This document shows, piece after piece, positions 50,302 through 62,100 of a stretch of DNA of 64,000 nt (within the stretch, counting starts at the first letter, position 1; each line of letters starts with the position of its first letter). The stretch is from NCBI RefSeq assembly GCF_035582795.1, contig NC_134368.1, positions 8,657,501 to 8,721,500 of the forward strand, read 5' to 3'. The notes beneath the pieces were generated by a model, which was not told the origin of the DNA, did no database searches, and saw only the letters and a program-made list of their open reading frames with translations. This stretch comes from Mycteria americana. Lineage: Eukaryota; Chordata; Aves; Ciconiiformes; Ciconiidae. The position numbers were made by a program, and so were the translations under genes.

Positions 50302-50399
50302 ATGGACCAGCGCCTCGCAGAGCTGGTGGAGGAGCTCACCACCTCGGGAGAGCCGCGGCTGGAGCCGGGCAGGATGAAAGAGCTGAAGAACATCTGCAA
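50302..50399 (+). CDS. UVSSA: UVSSA first coding exon, residues 1-32 plus split K33
   Basis: UVSSA is the scaffold that, with CSA/CSB and the deubiquitinase USP7, brings TFIIH to RNA polymerase II stalled at UV lesions during transcription-coupled nucleotide excision repair. The exon encodes [20 protein letters not shown] through MKELKNIC and two bases of a lysine codon. This matches the N-terminus of human UVSSA as remembered ([18 protein letters not shown]). The ATG has G at -3 and G at +4. The donor GTACGG overlaps the lysine codon, which the next exon completes. It begins the VHS-like helical domain. Confidence 0.95.
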
Positions 50400-50679
50400 G
50401 TACGGCCGCCGGAGCCACCCCACTGGGGGCGGGGTGGGACGGGAGCCGGGCCTCGCAGCCTCCCCCGAAAGCGACGCTTCTCCCCGGGCCGGACAGCCGT
50501 GGAGGCTGCCCCCGAGGCCTTCCTGGGGCCTGCTGTTTGAGCCGGGCGCAGCTTGCTGCCAGCACAGAGGCTGCTGGTTTAAAATTTAAAATAAATTTTT
50601 AAAATAGTTGTGGGTTTATGTGCTAAACCTCTTTTTAACTAGCTCCCCTTCCTTTTTTAATTTATTTCTGCTTTCTCAG
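50400..50679 (+). other. UVSSA: UVSSA intron 1 (of the coding part), 280 bases
   Basis: This short intron leaves the CpG island: GC-rich at its 5' end and AT-rich after about 50580. It ends in a pyrimidine-rich CTTTCTCAG acceptor. No feature beyond the splice signals is seen. Confidence 0.85.
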
Positions 50680-51010
50680 GTCTTCAGAGGAACATATCAG
50701 CCATGCCTATCACCTGCTGATGACACGGCTCAAGGAGGAGCACGCTGAGATGCGCTTCTCGGCTTTCCAGATCGTGCAGGAGTTGTTCACCCGATCCCAT
50801 CAATTTCGGACGCTAATTATTTCCAACTTCCAAGAGTTCTTGGAGCTCACGGTGGAGATAGACCATGAGCAGCCTCTTCCCCCGCCCAAAGAGGTGGCAC
50901 AGAAGCTGAGGAAAGCAGCCATTAAGTCAGTGCAAGACTGGCATGAGAAATACGGAGAGGCCTACAAGAAGCTTTCTCTGGGATACCACTTCTTAAAGCA
51001 GAATAAGAAG
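50680..51010 (+). CDS. UVSSA: UVSSA coding exon, K33-K143 (VHS-like domain)
   Basis: The 331-base exon completes K33 and encodes [13 protein letters not shown] through [10 protein letters not shown], ending in phase 0. It contains nearly all of the VHS/ENTH-like helical domain (human about residues 2-145). The hallmarks [36 protein letters not shown] and [19 protein letters not shown] are clearly conserved. The proline-rich QPLPPPKE loop is also shared with human. Codon use is much more GC-rich than the intron around it. The acceptor is TTTCTCAG and the donor GTACTC. Confidence 0.97.
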
Positions 51011-53101
51011 GTACTCTGCATTTTTACTTCTGTGTGTGTTGTTAGGTGATGATCAGTAGGAGATGTTTAAAGCGAGGAAACCAATAAGTATAAAAGAAAA
51101 GCTGTTGGAAATGACATTGTATTTAGGAGATATCCTGTTGAGTATGGTCTTTGAAAAACAAACCCCAAGCTTTTTGCTTATCTTGCAGTATTGTAAAGTT
51201 GTAAAAACCCCGGGGTTTTTAAACTCGGAGCTGGGCTCAACTAGCCTTTTCTCAGGGTGCAAAAATTATTGCTCACCAGTAGGCTTTCACCCACTGATTC
51301 CTACCTGAAGCCCCAAAGTCAAGCTTTTTAGAAGGGAAATAATGGTTACAGCTTAAACTGAGGATAATCAGCTAGTAAGTTTTTCTGTGAAAGTTTAAAC
51401 TACTAAGTCTTTCTATGGAGGTTTCAACCAGCCTGACTTCTGTACTGAGCTGTCCGGTTCTAGCGTCCTTTCACTGTATGACAGTGACAGTAGCGTAGGT
51501 GCTAGCCCCCCTCAGCTGCACTGTTGCTGTGTGTCGTACAAGAAGTTTTATTAAAGAGGAATTGCTTGTATGTAAACACTTGCTTTTAGCTCTCCCTTCT
51601 AGGCTTCAAGTTATGTTTTGAACATTCTTCTCCTTTAGTATGTCTTCTGAGGTGTAAACAATGAAATTGGGAACACTATCCTATCATTTTAGATAGTGTG
51701 AATGCTAATATCAAGCTTTCAATAAACATATTGATTCTCTTTCCCTTCAGAAAAGCAGATGTTCAGTGTTCCTAACAGTAGATCAAAAACCTTTGAGATA
51801 CATGATGTATTTCTGTTGTTCTGGTTCCATGCTAAGCTCATAGCGTACCTTACTTGTTCTTTTTCTATAAAATTTTTGACATCTGCTCACAAAAGGTGAT
51901 TGTCTTTGAATCCTCCCTTATTGTATTGTTTAATAAAGGAAAAAAAACCCCTAAATGCAAGTGACGAGGAGAAATGCAGAACTGAGGCGGGGGAGCTTTA
52001 ACACATAATGCAGATTTAGCAGATTGAACACGCAAGCGTGTGACCTGTCTGCTGAAGTTTGGCCTGTTTGTCTGGGCTCCTGTGGTTAAGGGCTGCTCCC
52101 CTGTTATGACTGGGTGATCACTGTGTATATTTGTGATACTAAGCTACCCAGCAAGGTTGGCCGTGCTATTTTCTAGAGCAGCTGAACTTAAGTACTTCTA
52201 GAAACATTAGTACCAATAGAAATAATCTTATGCCATTTGATAACTCTTGTACTTAAAGAGTTGAGATGAGCCAAATGACTTACTGGCCTTTTGGCAGCTT
52301 AATACTCAAAGTGTGAGAAGCACCTAAAAGATTTGAGGATGTGTTTGTACTTTCTAGAAGTAAAGTACATCTGCTGTTCTGTATTGCAGGTTTGTCGCAG
52401 TAGTATAGGGCAACTTGAGAGGAGTGTTAGCTGTGTCTGTGGTTTGTGGTTGTTGATTGTTTTTTTTTTTTATTATCACCAAAATCTGCTTATAAGCAGT
52501 TGGTCAGAAGATGACTTGCCCTTTTAGGGTGTAAACCTGGAGAGCTACCCACTGTTTTAATGTTAGTAGGTCCATATTAGTAGGTACCAAGTAGGTAACT
52601 ATATAAATGTTTGACTTCAAGAACAAATAATATTTCAGTATATCTGAAATTGTTTTCAAACTCCTGTCTCAAAGTTTAAAAAACGAAGAAAGGGGAAAAA
52701 AATTTCAAATATTTCCAAATGTTTGCATATTTAGGCAACTGAGTCATATTATAGTATCTTTGTATTTGAGGAATGCATGGATGGAATTACAGAGTGAGCT
52801 GCAGTTATGGAGTGAACAGGATTTTAAGCAGCTCAACATGGAGTATCTTACTGCTATACATCAATATTTTCCCAAAAGTTGCAGTAGTTGTCTAGGCCCA
52901 CTACTTACACCCTTTAAATCAAGAAGTATTGTCTGTGACCCATCACATCCAGTTCCATAATCACAGACCAATGGTAAAAGGCTTCATGTAGCCAGTACCA
53001 ATACAAAAGCAGAACAACAACTCTGATGTCGGTCCACATCACCTAAATGAGGTCAGATGTTTTCTGACCAAGTTTGTGAGTTAGTGCTGACCCCAGGTAG
53101 T

Positions 53102-53183
53102 GAGTGACTCCGTGCGCACATCTGTAACTCAAGCCCTGAGTGACTCCGTGTGCACATCTGTAACTCGGGCCCTGAGTTATTCT
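53102..53183 (+). repeat. 36-base tandem repeat, two copies plus a partial third
   Basis: Units start at 53102, 53138 and 53174, each with GAGTGACTCCGTG or a decayed form (the third reads GAGTTATTC). The first two are about 92% identical by eye (one C/T change and AA/GG). On the minus strand they produce a repetitive peptide frame (YRCAHGVT), which I regard as fortuitous. Confidence 0.9.
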
Positions 53184-53858
53184 GACCTTGTGAGGCTTCT
53201 GTAAAAGGCCGGTGTGCCCTGTTTTGGGCAACTCAAAGCTTTGCACTTGCTGTAGACTTGGTTGGTGATAGATATCTGGTGTGTGAGGTGCACTCTTGTT
53301 ATCAATGGCAAACCATGATGATTTGGCAGATGTTGTAAGACGAGCATCTGGCCAACTGCTGAAGTATGAAACAACACAGCAGAGCAGCACATGGCTTGTC
53401 CTTTTGGGACAGAGAAAGGGAGAGAATGGGCAAATGACTCTACTGTAGGTGTTCTGGTATGAGGCAGAAGTTGTGATTTAGGAAGCTCTAGCTATGTCTG
53501 GTTTTTTGGGCAAGTCCAATCTGACCACCTAGAAACAGTAGCTGTAGTTCCTGGGTTTTGTATCTTTGTTCCATTTTTGAGGGTGATGTTGCTCTTTGGG
53601 AGGAGCTGTTTCTCCTGCTACTGTGTGGAGAGCTATGTGAGCTTGGTAGAAAAATCAGATCCTGACAAACCAAAAAGCTCACCCTGGTGATCCACGTGCT
53701 GCTATAGGTTGTGAAACTAGCTCTTTTCCCTACCTTCCCTCTGCCCCCCTCATTCCCCAATAAAAAAGAGCTTGGTAAGTGTGCCTCTCATCCTAAACCA
53801 GTGGAGACTCCCCATGCCAGTTTCTGTGAAAGCTGAAGTATCCTTTTGCTCCTAGAGG

Positions 53859-53890
53859 CTTTTATAGAAAAAACATTTTTTCTATAAAAG
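53859..53890. repeat. Perfect 15-base inverted repeat with 2-base spacer
   Basis: CTTTTATAGAAAAAA is followed by CA and then its exact reverse complement. It is an AT-rich cruciform or hairpin-capable palindrome in a UVSSA intron. No flanking target-site duplication or transposon body is evident. Confidence 0.92.
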
Positions 53891-55379
53891 TCTTTAAAGT
53901 ATTTGCATAACTAATACTTGTAGAAACCTTAAGGCCTATTGCACACTGTAGGAATTATTCAGCAGTAGGAACATTTATATAGCAAGACACTTTACCACAT
54001 GGTTAAGTCCAAGTTCAAGAATCTGTTTTTTAACTTCCATAGTGTTTAATGGAGTTACCTACTTGCTTAATGCTGAACGAATATGAAAAAGTTTCTGTAA
54101 TTTTGAGATGAGAGACCAACAAAATTCTTGATTGTGCAAAAAATATGCAAACTTCAGTTGTAGGATGTACTACTTGGTTTGCTTGACCCGTGGCTAGTAA
54201 GTCCATGTCCATATTACAGGAGAGATCTTCTGGGACTAGATAGAAAGCGCGACTTATTTGTCCTGTGTAGGGTGTTCTCAATGTTGTCTGGACCTGTACC
54301 TCATAAGTGAGATTCAACTTCACTGTTTTACTCTTGTATGGCTCCAAAATGTCGCTGTAGGATGTCAGTATCTGGGAACCATTACTGTATGTTGACAGGC
54401 TTTATATCATCTAGCAGTGGCAATAGCAACAAACATTCAATGGGTGCTTATAATATAGACATAGCACCAGAGAGTCTGTGGACTTTATTAGCAGCAAAGT
54501 ACAGGCTTGCTCAGCACTCAGTGTAATCTGTATTGAAGTTAATGAAAGTTATGTGGTAGCAATCAAAAGGAAATACTGTGTTTGTCTTTTTCGAAAGGGT
54601 TTCCTTATGCAATAACCCAATCAAGACTCCTTTCCTTAAAACAGAAGTGAAAAATATTTGCATTTTCAAGCCCCTCTAAGATCAAACTAAAAAAAATCCC
54701 ATTGCAAATATTTTAAGAAACACTATTTTGAATGACTCGGATTTATGTTTTTATTTTCATCATAAGAAAGTAAAGTGAGACTGAATGATAACCTTTCCCT
54801 CAATCCCCAAATCCAACAAATGTAGTTGTAAAATCTAAAATTTGGTCTTTTTAAATGAATTTGAATGTCTTCTCTTCTACTTTCCTTGCTTAAGAAGTTC
54901 TTCAGTAAGTGATATGTATACTTGTGGTAATAGTGCTTACAAATTTTCCTGAATTTCCTTTACTAAGAGCAGACCTAGCGTGATATTTTCATGTAATTTG
55001 AATACTTATCCTGTGTAGTCTCTTCCTACTCATTCCCCCTAACCCTATGTCTCCAATGTTGTGACAGAGGTGTCCCAAAGCCTAGTTTATTCCTGCAATT
55101 TAGATGTGGAAATCTAAGCATTTTGTTTTTCTACCTTATGATTCCTTTCTGAAAGCCATTGATTCTCAGCAGTCCCTTATTAGTAGAAGTAAAAACTCCA
55201 TTCAGAATTATTGTAGTTATTGATTCTAGGAGGAGAAGACATAAAAGGAAGTACTGCTGAGCTTCTGGCTGATCGCTGATGTTAGAGGATTTTTCACCAC
55301 GGATAAGGATCTTAGGAAATGGATTTTCTATATGTTTCTTACAAGGAATGTTACCCTTTTTTCTTCATTTCCTCCCTAG

Positions 55380-55500
55380 GTGGATTTTCAAGATGTGCAT
55401 GCCAGAACTGTCGCTGAAAGAAGGAGGGAAGAGGAGAAGCAAAAACGATTGGATAACATTTACAAAGAAAAAGCCAAAAGAGCTGAAAAAGAAATGGAAG
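55380..55500 (+). CDS. UVSSA: UVSSA coding exon, V144-E183 plus first base of E184 (charged helix)
   Basis: The 121-base exon encodes [20 protein letters not shown] through KRAEKEME, ending in phase 1. It is a strongly charged, probably coiled-coil or single-helix segment, conserved with human (VDFQDTNARSLAERKREEEK). In human it lies at the edge of the region reported, as I recall, to bind CSA. The acceptor is CTCCCTAG and the donor GTGAGT. Confidence 0.96.
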
Positions 55501-56671
55501 GTGAGTTGCTTTGGTTCTTTTGGGGTTTTTTGGTTCATTTTTAAAGCAAACTTTTTAAAGGTTATATAAAACAAATTCTAAGGGAATAGCTATCCAAATA
55601 ATAGCTGACCACAGAGGGCAGGAATAGTACATATGTTAGAGCTTGACCCTCTGTCTCTCTCACCTAAAGAATGTCAGGGGAAAGAAGTGACAGTCGTGTA
55701 AGCTCAGGTAGTATGAAGAGATTTAAAAAAAAAAAAAAATGTTGGCAAGGTCTGGTCTGTAATTCAGTAAAGTATGAATGCATAACCTCAAGCAAGCATA
55801 TCATGAGACTTTTCAGAGCTAGTGGCTTAATTTCTGTGTCTACGACTAGGCACAGACTTCTCAATACCTTGTTGGCTGATGACCTTAATTATATTGTATA
55901 TACAGTCATCATGTTCCAGAAGTATAGGCAATGGTCTGCACAGGAATCCTGAATGCAGTGTAGGATATTTATGAGAAGTATCATGCTGCTGCTAAAAAAT
56001 GTGTCTTAACTGGGGGCTGAATCTGTAAGCAATATCTACATAGCAAACATATTTCTGTAATACAAAAGAAGAACAGAGATAGTAAGTATATTATGTTGCA
56101 GTTACAAAGGGTTATTTAATTAAATTACTTTGGTATACGCAATGCATCCACTTATTCTGCATGCTGGAAACGTTTTCATGCATGAGGGTGGAATTTTAAA
56201 AGAGACTTAACCTTCTTAAAGCCACTTTTATTGGCAGCATCTTTTTGAGCAACAGCATATATACATGGCTACACCTACAAGCAACTATAACATTCATGGC
56301 TGTAGAATGAATACCCACCAACATCACTAAGAATATCCTCATTGAACCTTGTTCTTCTTCAAATTCTAGGAAGTTTTTGTGTCATCTTTGATGCCTAGTG
56401 AAATTTTAGAGAGGATAGGAAAAGGAGGAACACGGATTTTAAATTCCTTGCTCAGGAGGTTCTAGACTTCCTGCTTAAGAAAACTATTGTCACTTTTATA
56501 AAGACAATTTCTGCAGTGGAGAGAGATCTGTATGGATAAATTATCACTGATTACTGGATAAATGGATTACCGCTTTGGCAGTTGCATTTGTTTTGTAAAT
56601 CTGTGTCTGCTCTGGAGACATTAGCATTTTACAGTGTTTAACAATATTCTAAAACAATTGTCTCTTGATAG
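55501..56671 (+). other. UVSSA: UVSSA intron, 1.2 kb
   Basis: This is a U2-type intron with a GTGAGT donor and a TCTTGATAG acceptor (short pyrimidine tract). It contains a 14-base A run near 55727-55739. Nothing else stands out. Confidence 0.8.
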
Positions 56672-57106
56672 AAATGTCCCAAGAGGTTGCTGACACATTG
56701 ACAGAGATGGAAAACTGTTTTCGACTTCTGATGCCAGATCCTTTCAACTTCACTGTGAATGACATGGAACTGGAACCCAACAAACAAATGACTGCTAATG
56801 AGGATAGACCTGCATCCCCCTTGCCCTCCCGGATGGAAGTTAACCAGTCCTATTTTGGATGCATGGATGATGAACAGCCATGCTGCAGCAAGGACGTGCT
56901 TTCTGTTTCTGATTGTGTTAGAACTGATAAAAACAAAGAGTTAGATGAGAAACAGGAGAAGCCCGAGCAGAAAGAATTAAATGAAGGCACATGCTTGGAA
57001 ATTCAGTCTGGTGTCCCTGCTCTCAGCGATGATGATTACCAGACTTTTGTTAGGAACCATGGGCTTATTTCACATAAGTATACTCTAGACCTTGAAATCT
57101 CCACAG
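56672..57106 (+). CDS. UVSSA: UVSSA coding exon, residues 184-328 plus first base of D329
   Basis: The 435-base exon completes E184 and encodes [20 protein letters not shown] through [12 protein letters not shown]. Three blocks match human: the helix [16 protein letters not shown], the motif [10 protein letters not shown], and the acidic run followed by [18 protein letters not shown]. The sequence between the blocks is divergent and probably disordered, as expected for the UVSSA linker. The donor is GTACCT. The frame stays open past the donor for about 40 bases, so the exon end rests on the splice match to the next exon. Confidence 0.95.
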
Positions 57107-58278
57107 GTACCTGGAAAAATTTTTCATGTATAGCTGGAGACAGTCTTTGAAGTGCTTTGTAATTGTTTGGGGTTTGTTTTTTTTTCCTATGTCTTAAATG
57201 CTTGGGGTTCCTGAACACCACTTATTTTGGAGTTCTTTTCTGTTTCTGGTTCATCTAGTAACCATTCTTAGGTTGGGATGTCCTTGTGTGTGATTTACAG
57301 ATTTTATTAATTACCTTCTAAGACTGAACTTTTGTATTGGTGGTTGTAACCATGTTGCAGCACTTCATAGTACCTGGAATAAGATGAGTTTCCAGTGTTT
57401 AAAAAAAATTGCAATCTCTCTACAGTATATAATTTTATTTTCTGTATGCTTCACGATTCACCTCTTTCTTTCTCTCTATAGTGGGGGTATAAGCTACTAA
57501 TTTTAAAGTCTTATAATTGGCTGTTTTGTAAACTTGTTTTTCCTTGCTACTGACAACTTGCAAGAAGTAATAAGTAGAGTTTTGCTGGGAAGTCTTAAGG
57601 ATTATGATTATACCTTTTTTTTATGTAACTTTGCTAATAAGAATTACCTCCCAAAAAATTAGGATGGTTTGTGTTTTGGTAGTCTAAGTGAAGTCTCTTA
57701 CAAATACTGTCCGAACAGAATTTCATGTGGAAACAGCCAGTAAGACACATATCTACTTCTGTGTTTGCAGACAACAGAATTGGAAATGTATCTGTGGGCC
57801 TTATGAATGACTAACAGGTGAAAAGTACCAGTTTTACTTGAGTAGTGGCATACTTGGCTTCTTTGACAATCAAGTCCCTATTGCCAGTAGGCAGGAATTT
57901 TTTTGATATTGAATATGCAGAAACTGGTACAATAAGGCCCAGTCCATTGACTGGAACTTAGGACAAGATGTAGTGTAAATAGGAAGACTGCACTTGTCTG
58001 TGGTTTATTTAGTGATTCCTTAGTAGTGATGGCTTAACAACTCTTTCTGTCATTACTGGACTGAAAGCTTTTCCTCTGACTTTTTTTGAATGTGTGGATA
58101 GTGGTAGAATAATTAGTACTGAACAGAGAAACATTCTGATGTTTGTAACCTTCCATGAAGTGATCAAATATTTTAGAAAGGTTTGTGTCTACTTCTTCCA
58201 CTTAGCTTCTTCAGCTCCTGTAGTGAAGATACTATAAACATCGCTCTCCTAACTCTTTTTTTCCCCTGTTTTGAGCAG
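57107..58278 (+). other. UVSSA: UVSSA intron, 1.2 kb
   Basis: This is a U2-type intron with a GTACCT donor and a TTGAGCAG acceptor preceded by a T/C-rich tract. No repeat or other gene is recognised. Confidence 0.8.
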
Positions 58279-58388
58279 ATATAAAAGTGCATGAGAATGA
58301 AGATAATACTGCCATAATAAACAATGTCATGGATGCTCACAAACTCCTCAGAAATAAGTTCTGGCCTTCTGTGCAGACCTGGATTCAG
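58279..58388 (+). CDS. UVSSA: UVSSA coding exon, D329-Q365
   Basis: The 110-base exon completes D329 and encodes [20 protein letters not shown] through WPSVQTWIQ, ending in phase 0. It corresponds to the human segment LKVQENEDNLALIHAARD...RNKFLPAVCSWIQ. It is predicted helical and forms the start of the central conserved region. The acceptor is GAGCAG and the donor GTGGGA. Confidence 0.95.
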
Positions 58389-59043
58389 GTGGGATAAAGA
58401 GACAATTTTTTTTTCTTTTTTTTCTTTATATAAAAAGATGGAGAAAATGTACTGGACTGGGGTACAGTAAATCTTGAGGGAGAGTGAGCAAAAAGGAAAT
58501 TAAGGCTGAAGAAACATTGGTGCAAATAGAAAAGATTTCTAATTCAGTAGGGGTAGACAAAAGGAGACTACAGGAGCTACGTAATTTGTTTGATGGCTCT
58601 TAGCATTAGGTATGCTACCTACAGTCATCCTTTTATTTTGGTGGGTTTTTTTTTTTTTTTTGAAGATACAGTAAAATGGGGCTTCTTTGCACAGGGTTGA
58701 AGTAAAACAGCTTGTTTTTGTCAGACCTGTCTATATCAGAAAATCAGTATGTCCTTTCTGTCAGTTGATATTACTGCTGAGGAGCCTCGTGCATGGAATT
58801 TGGCCTATAGAAGGACACTCTCAGGAGCTGTTTATACCAGCTGTTCATTCTTTGTTTGTCTTCAGTGGTTGCTATTAGCTTTTATATTCTAGATAGGAAA
58901 AGAAGTGGCTTCACTAATTGTTACTTTTAAAATAAAGGTATTTGTGACAATTGTGTTTCATTAATTATGTAGGAAAACTGAAAATGTTCTTTGGCTCAGA
59001 TGTCTAGAAAAAAGAATAAGAATGTTGATTTCTTGTTTTGCAG
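58389..59043 (+). other. UVSSA: UVSSA intron, 655 bases
   Basis: This is a U2-type intron with a GTGGGA donor and a TTTTGCAG acceptor. It contains a T homopolymer at about 58646-58661. Nothing else is seen. Confidence 0.8.
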
Positions 59044-59172
59044 TTATTTACCAGAGTGGGAATAAATGATGATCGGCTAAGATGTGCAATTGATCTCAAG
59101 AATAAATTGGAGACTGCTATGAAGAAATACAAGGAAATGAACATTTCCTTTAAAGCAAGAAAAAGAAAAGTG
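59044..59172 (+). CDS. UVSSA: UVSSA coding exon, residues 366 to about 408 (last in window)
   Basis: The 129-base exon encodes [20 protein letters not shown] through FKARKRKV in phase 0, matching human RFTRVG...LKRAIDLKAELELVLRKYKEL. It ends just before the acidic segment that in human contains the TFIIH-binding FVEVPEKEGYEP motif, which I do not find in the remaining window. The donor could be GTGCGT at 59173 (preferred, G at +5) or GTGGTG at 59170, changing one valine without altering the frame. About 300 C-terminal residues, including the DUF2043 region, must lie to the right. Confidence 0.93.
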
Positions 59173-62100
59173 GTGCGTTTCTTAAAATTCTGTTTTACTA
59201 GAGGGGACTGTTAGTAATATTTAGCTTGTACACAAAAAAATGCACTTTCTCTTAAGCCTTAATCTGGCAAACTTTTCAACACAAGTTTTATTGATAAATA
59301 CACTAATTCAGCTGGTTGTAGTTTCACTCAAGGAATTTGCACTAAACACCTGTGGAGTATGCTGGGGCCTGGTTATTAGACAACCATGTAAGGCAGCACT
59401 GTTGTTGTTTAGGATAGGGAAGTGGTTAAGTTCAGATTTTATTTACTCTTAGTTTCTTCATGTGTAACACTGTCCTTAGCTGCTTTTGTGCATATTTCTC
59501 AGGAAACGCTGTATTACTCATGTTCTTTTACAACTTGCTGAACTATGCTAGTGTCCCACAATTCAGGAAAATCGTGTCTCTGCTTTGGAGCATTTATTCT
59601 CTCTAGTGAGGGTGTAATGTGATCGAGGATATCTTAAAAGTATTAATTGTTATATAAAGCTTTAAAGTGTCAAAATATATTTCACAAAGACAGTTTTTTG
59701 TGAAATAGGCAAAACTTGTGAATAAATGGAGGCTGAAAGATCAAATACTTTATTCAGATCCAAAAAGGAGTCTGTGGCTTGTTTATGTACCTAAAAAGCA
59801 GAGCTGCATAACACTAATTTCTGTTGGTTGCAATCAAACGAAATTACTGTATAGCTTGACATGAAAATAAGTATTTTGGGTCAGGGTCCAGACTGAAGTC
59901 CGGTTTATGACTCGATTGTAAAAATTTGATCTGGACATTATACCTTGGACTAAATTGTGGTGGCCTTGTTTAGCCATGACTGAGTATTGTAGACTTTGCT
60001 TTCATTGTGCAAATGAAGCTTTATCAAGATTAATCTGGTTCATCACCTTAATACCTACTGATGTACCACACCAGTCAAAAATGCCAACTCTGAATGAAAA
60101 GTATTGAAAGACTGTCTTATCAGCGTTTTTTTTCTCCAGTGAAATATGTGTGCTACCTTTATGCAACCAGCTATGAAGGAATCCAGACATCTGCTGTCAT
60201 TCCTGCCATTTGCTTGACAGGACTTCATTTGCTGCACCTCTGCATGGAATATTGGTTGCTATATTTCTTGCAAGATATAAAGGACATTCAAGCCTTGATT
60301 TTCGTGTGTGTGTGTGCATGTGTATGTATGTGAAGTGGTATTGTTACCACTTGTGGAGATTGATCAGTGCTATCTACATAAGGTTTGAAAGCTAATATAT
60401 TCCATCATTAGAAGGGAAAAAAAAAGGAAAATACATAGCAGTGCTCACGAAGAATACACTCAAAATGAAGCAATGCCGATTGAGGTATTAACTTAAGCAT
60501 TGAAAACAATATATAATTATTCCTAGGGTTTTTCTCCAGTGGAAAATACCCAAATTTAGTGTTAGTGCTGAGTTACTTTAAATTTATAACCTGAACATAG
60601 AGAGCTTTGTACTGCAGAGGGAAACTGTATAAATTATCTTTTATTCGTGTGTCAAATGACTTCATTGAAACATAAAAACATGGTAAAATGAGAGTCTGAG
60701 AGAACAAAATAAACAGCATCTCTTAGACTGTGATTATTAAATCCCCATCTGTCAAATATTTACATGTCAACATATGAAACATTACACACAGCTCCTCGTT
60801 ACTTCAGCATTGCTGCTTGTGTTATGTATTGTTGCTTCTGTCTGTACATCCTTGTGTCATTGGAACTATAGTTTTTGCCATGCCCAAGTTTTGCTATCTT
60901 CTTTATCTTTAGATCCAAGAGAAGAAGTACTGATAGCCTGTCCTTCAAAGCACTGGCTCACAGCCATCCTGTCCCGACAGAGCTCAGTGCATTACAGATG
61001 TTATTTGTTAGCACATGGAGTCAGTGAGTGCTGTACCTGCTCGTGTATAGAGATGAGCACACCTAGAAATGAAGGGGAGCATTTAGTAAGCAGAGAGAGA
61101 GAATGTAAATAAAGTGTCTGAGTGCAGAGGGTCTCGTGTAAATAGTCTGGTTTGTAGTTGGTCTGTAACATCTCTACATTTGGATATGATGGCAGTTTCC
61201 TGGCAGCTAGTGACTGCAATCTGAGGTACCTATATTGTTAGCTGGAGAAAACGTAAAGGTGAATTGTTTGTGTACTTGCTCATTTCAAGTGTAATTATGA
61301 TCCTGCACCACAGGCCTTACCTTCAGGGAAAGTGGTTTTATTTTATCAGTAAATATAAAACGGAACAATAGGGACTTGGAAACTTGTCTGGGGGCTTGGG
61401 CTTGCCCAGTGTCCTCAAACTTTCTGTTTTTTCTTTGTGCTCATTCTCCATGCTTCTGTGGTCTCTAATTTTCACCCTTTTCATCTGTTCTATTCTGTGC
61501 TTTGTTTCTGTTCTGTCCAGGAACGGGGGGAGTAAAGGCTTTACCCATCCTCAAATTGAGATCAAGAAAGTTCATAAAGGGAAGGGTTTAGGGAGAGACA
61601 GTGAAACTGGAGATTTGTCACTATGAACTCTTACTATACCTCTCAATCCCGCAGAGATTTAAATTGCCACGTAAAAGAGGGAAGGTCCTAGAGTCCCTTA
61701 CCATTGCCACATGTCATTGGCACTCTTGTTTAGCTGAGCAGTTGTACGTGCACGTGGCTGAGATGCAAATAAGACATATATATTTGGAGTAACTCTTGAT
61801 GCTATGGTTCAATATGAATATACCAGCAATGTAGCTGGGTGTAAATTACATTGGGAGGAAGAAGTTGGTGGTTACCTGGCCTGCCTTCACTGAAGAGTCA
61901 TTTGGTTTGTGCAGGAAGGTGTCTGCTCTTGGCAATCCTCACTATTACCGCCATGCTTTCCATTGCTTCTCCGTGATTTTCCAGGTCATGGAGCACTAGT
62001 CTGCAAGGCAGCATCCTTAGGCAATCACAGCATGTTAGAAAATTAGCACAAATTATTTTCTCTGAAGTTTTTTTGCCTTTACTGAAAAATGTAAAAGCCC

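Larger units (their letters stand above)
49450..50580. promoter_or_regulatory. UVSSA: CpG island and UVSSA promoter region
   Basis: There is an abrupt change from AT-rich flanks to a very GC- and CpG-rich segment of about 1.1 kb surrounding the first coding exon of UVSSA. No TATA box sits at an obvious start site, as is typical for housekeeping promoters with dispersed initiation. GC boxes such as GGGGCGGGC are present, and a cluster of CRE, E-box, ETS and E2F-like motifs lies at 49980-50028. The long overlapping ORFs (up to 219 codons) in all frames arise from the low stop-codon frequency of GC-rich DNA. The exact transcription start is not determinable from sequence. Confidence 0.85.
51011..55379 (+). 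other. UVSSA: UVSSA intron, 4.4 kb
   Basis: This intron has a GTACTC donor and a CTCCCTAG acceptor. It holds a 36-base tandem repeat (53102-53183) and a perfect 15-base inverted repeat with a 2-base spacer (53859-53890). Open frames on the minus strand at 53043-53390 and 54030-54347 have no recognised domain; the first is partly made by the tandem repeat. Confidence 0.8.

Noticed and set aside
52523..52960. Search for an extra UVSSA exon near the 66-codon frame at 52760-52960
   Set aside because: The frame does not resemble any UVSSA segment, and the exons at 51010 and 55380 join in frame without it.
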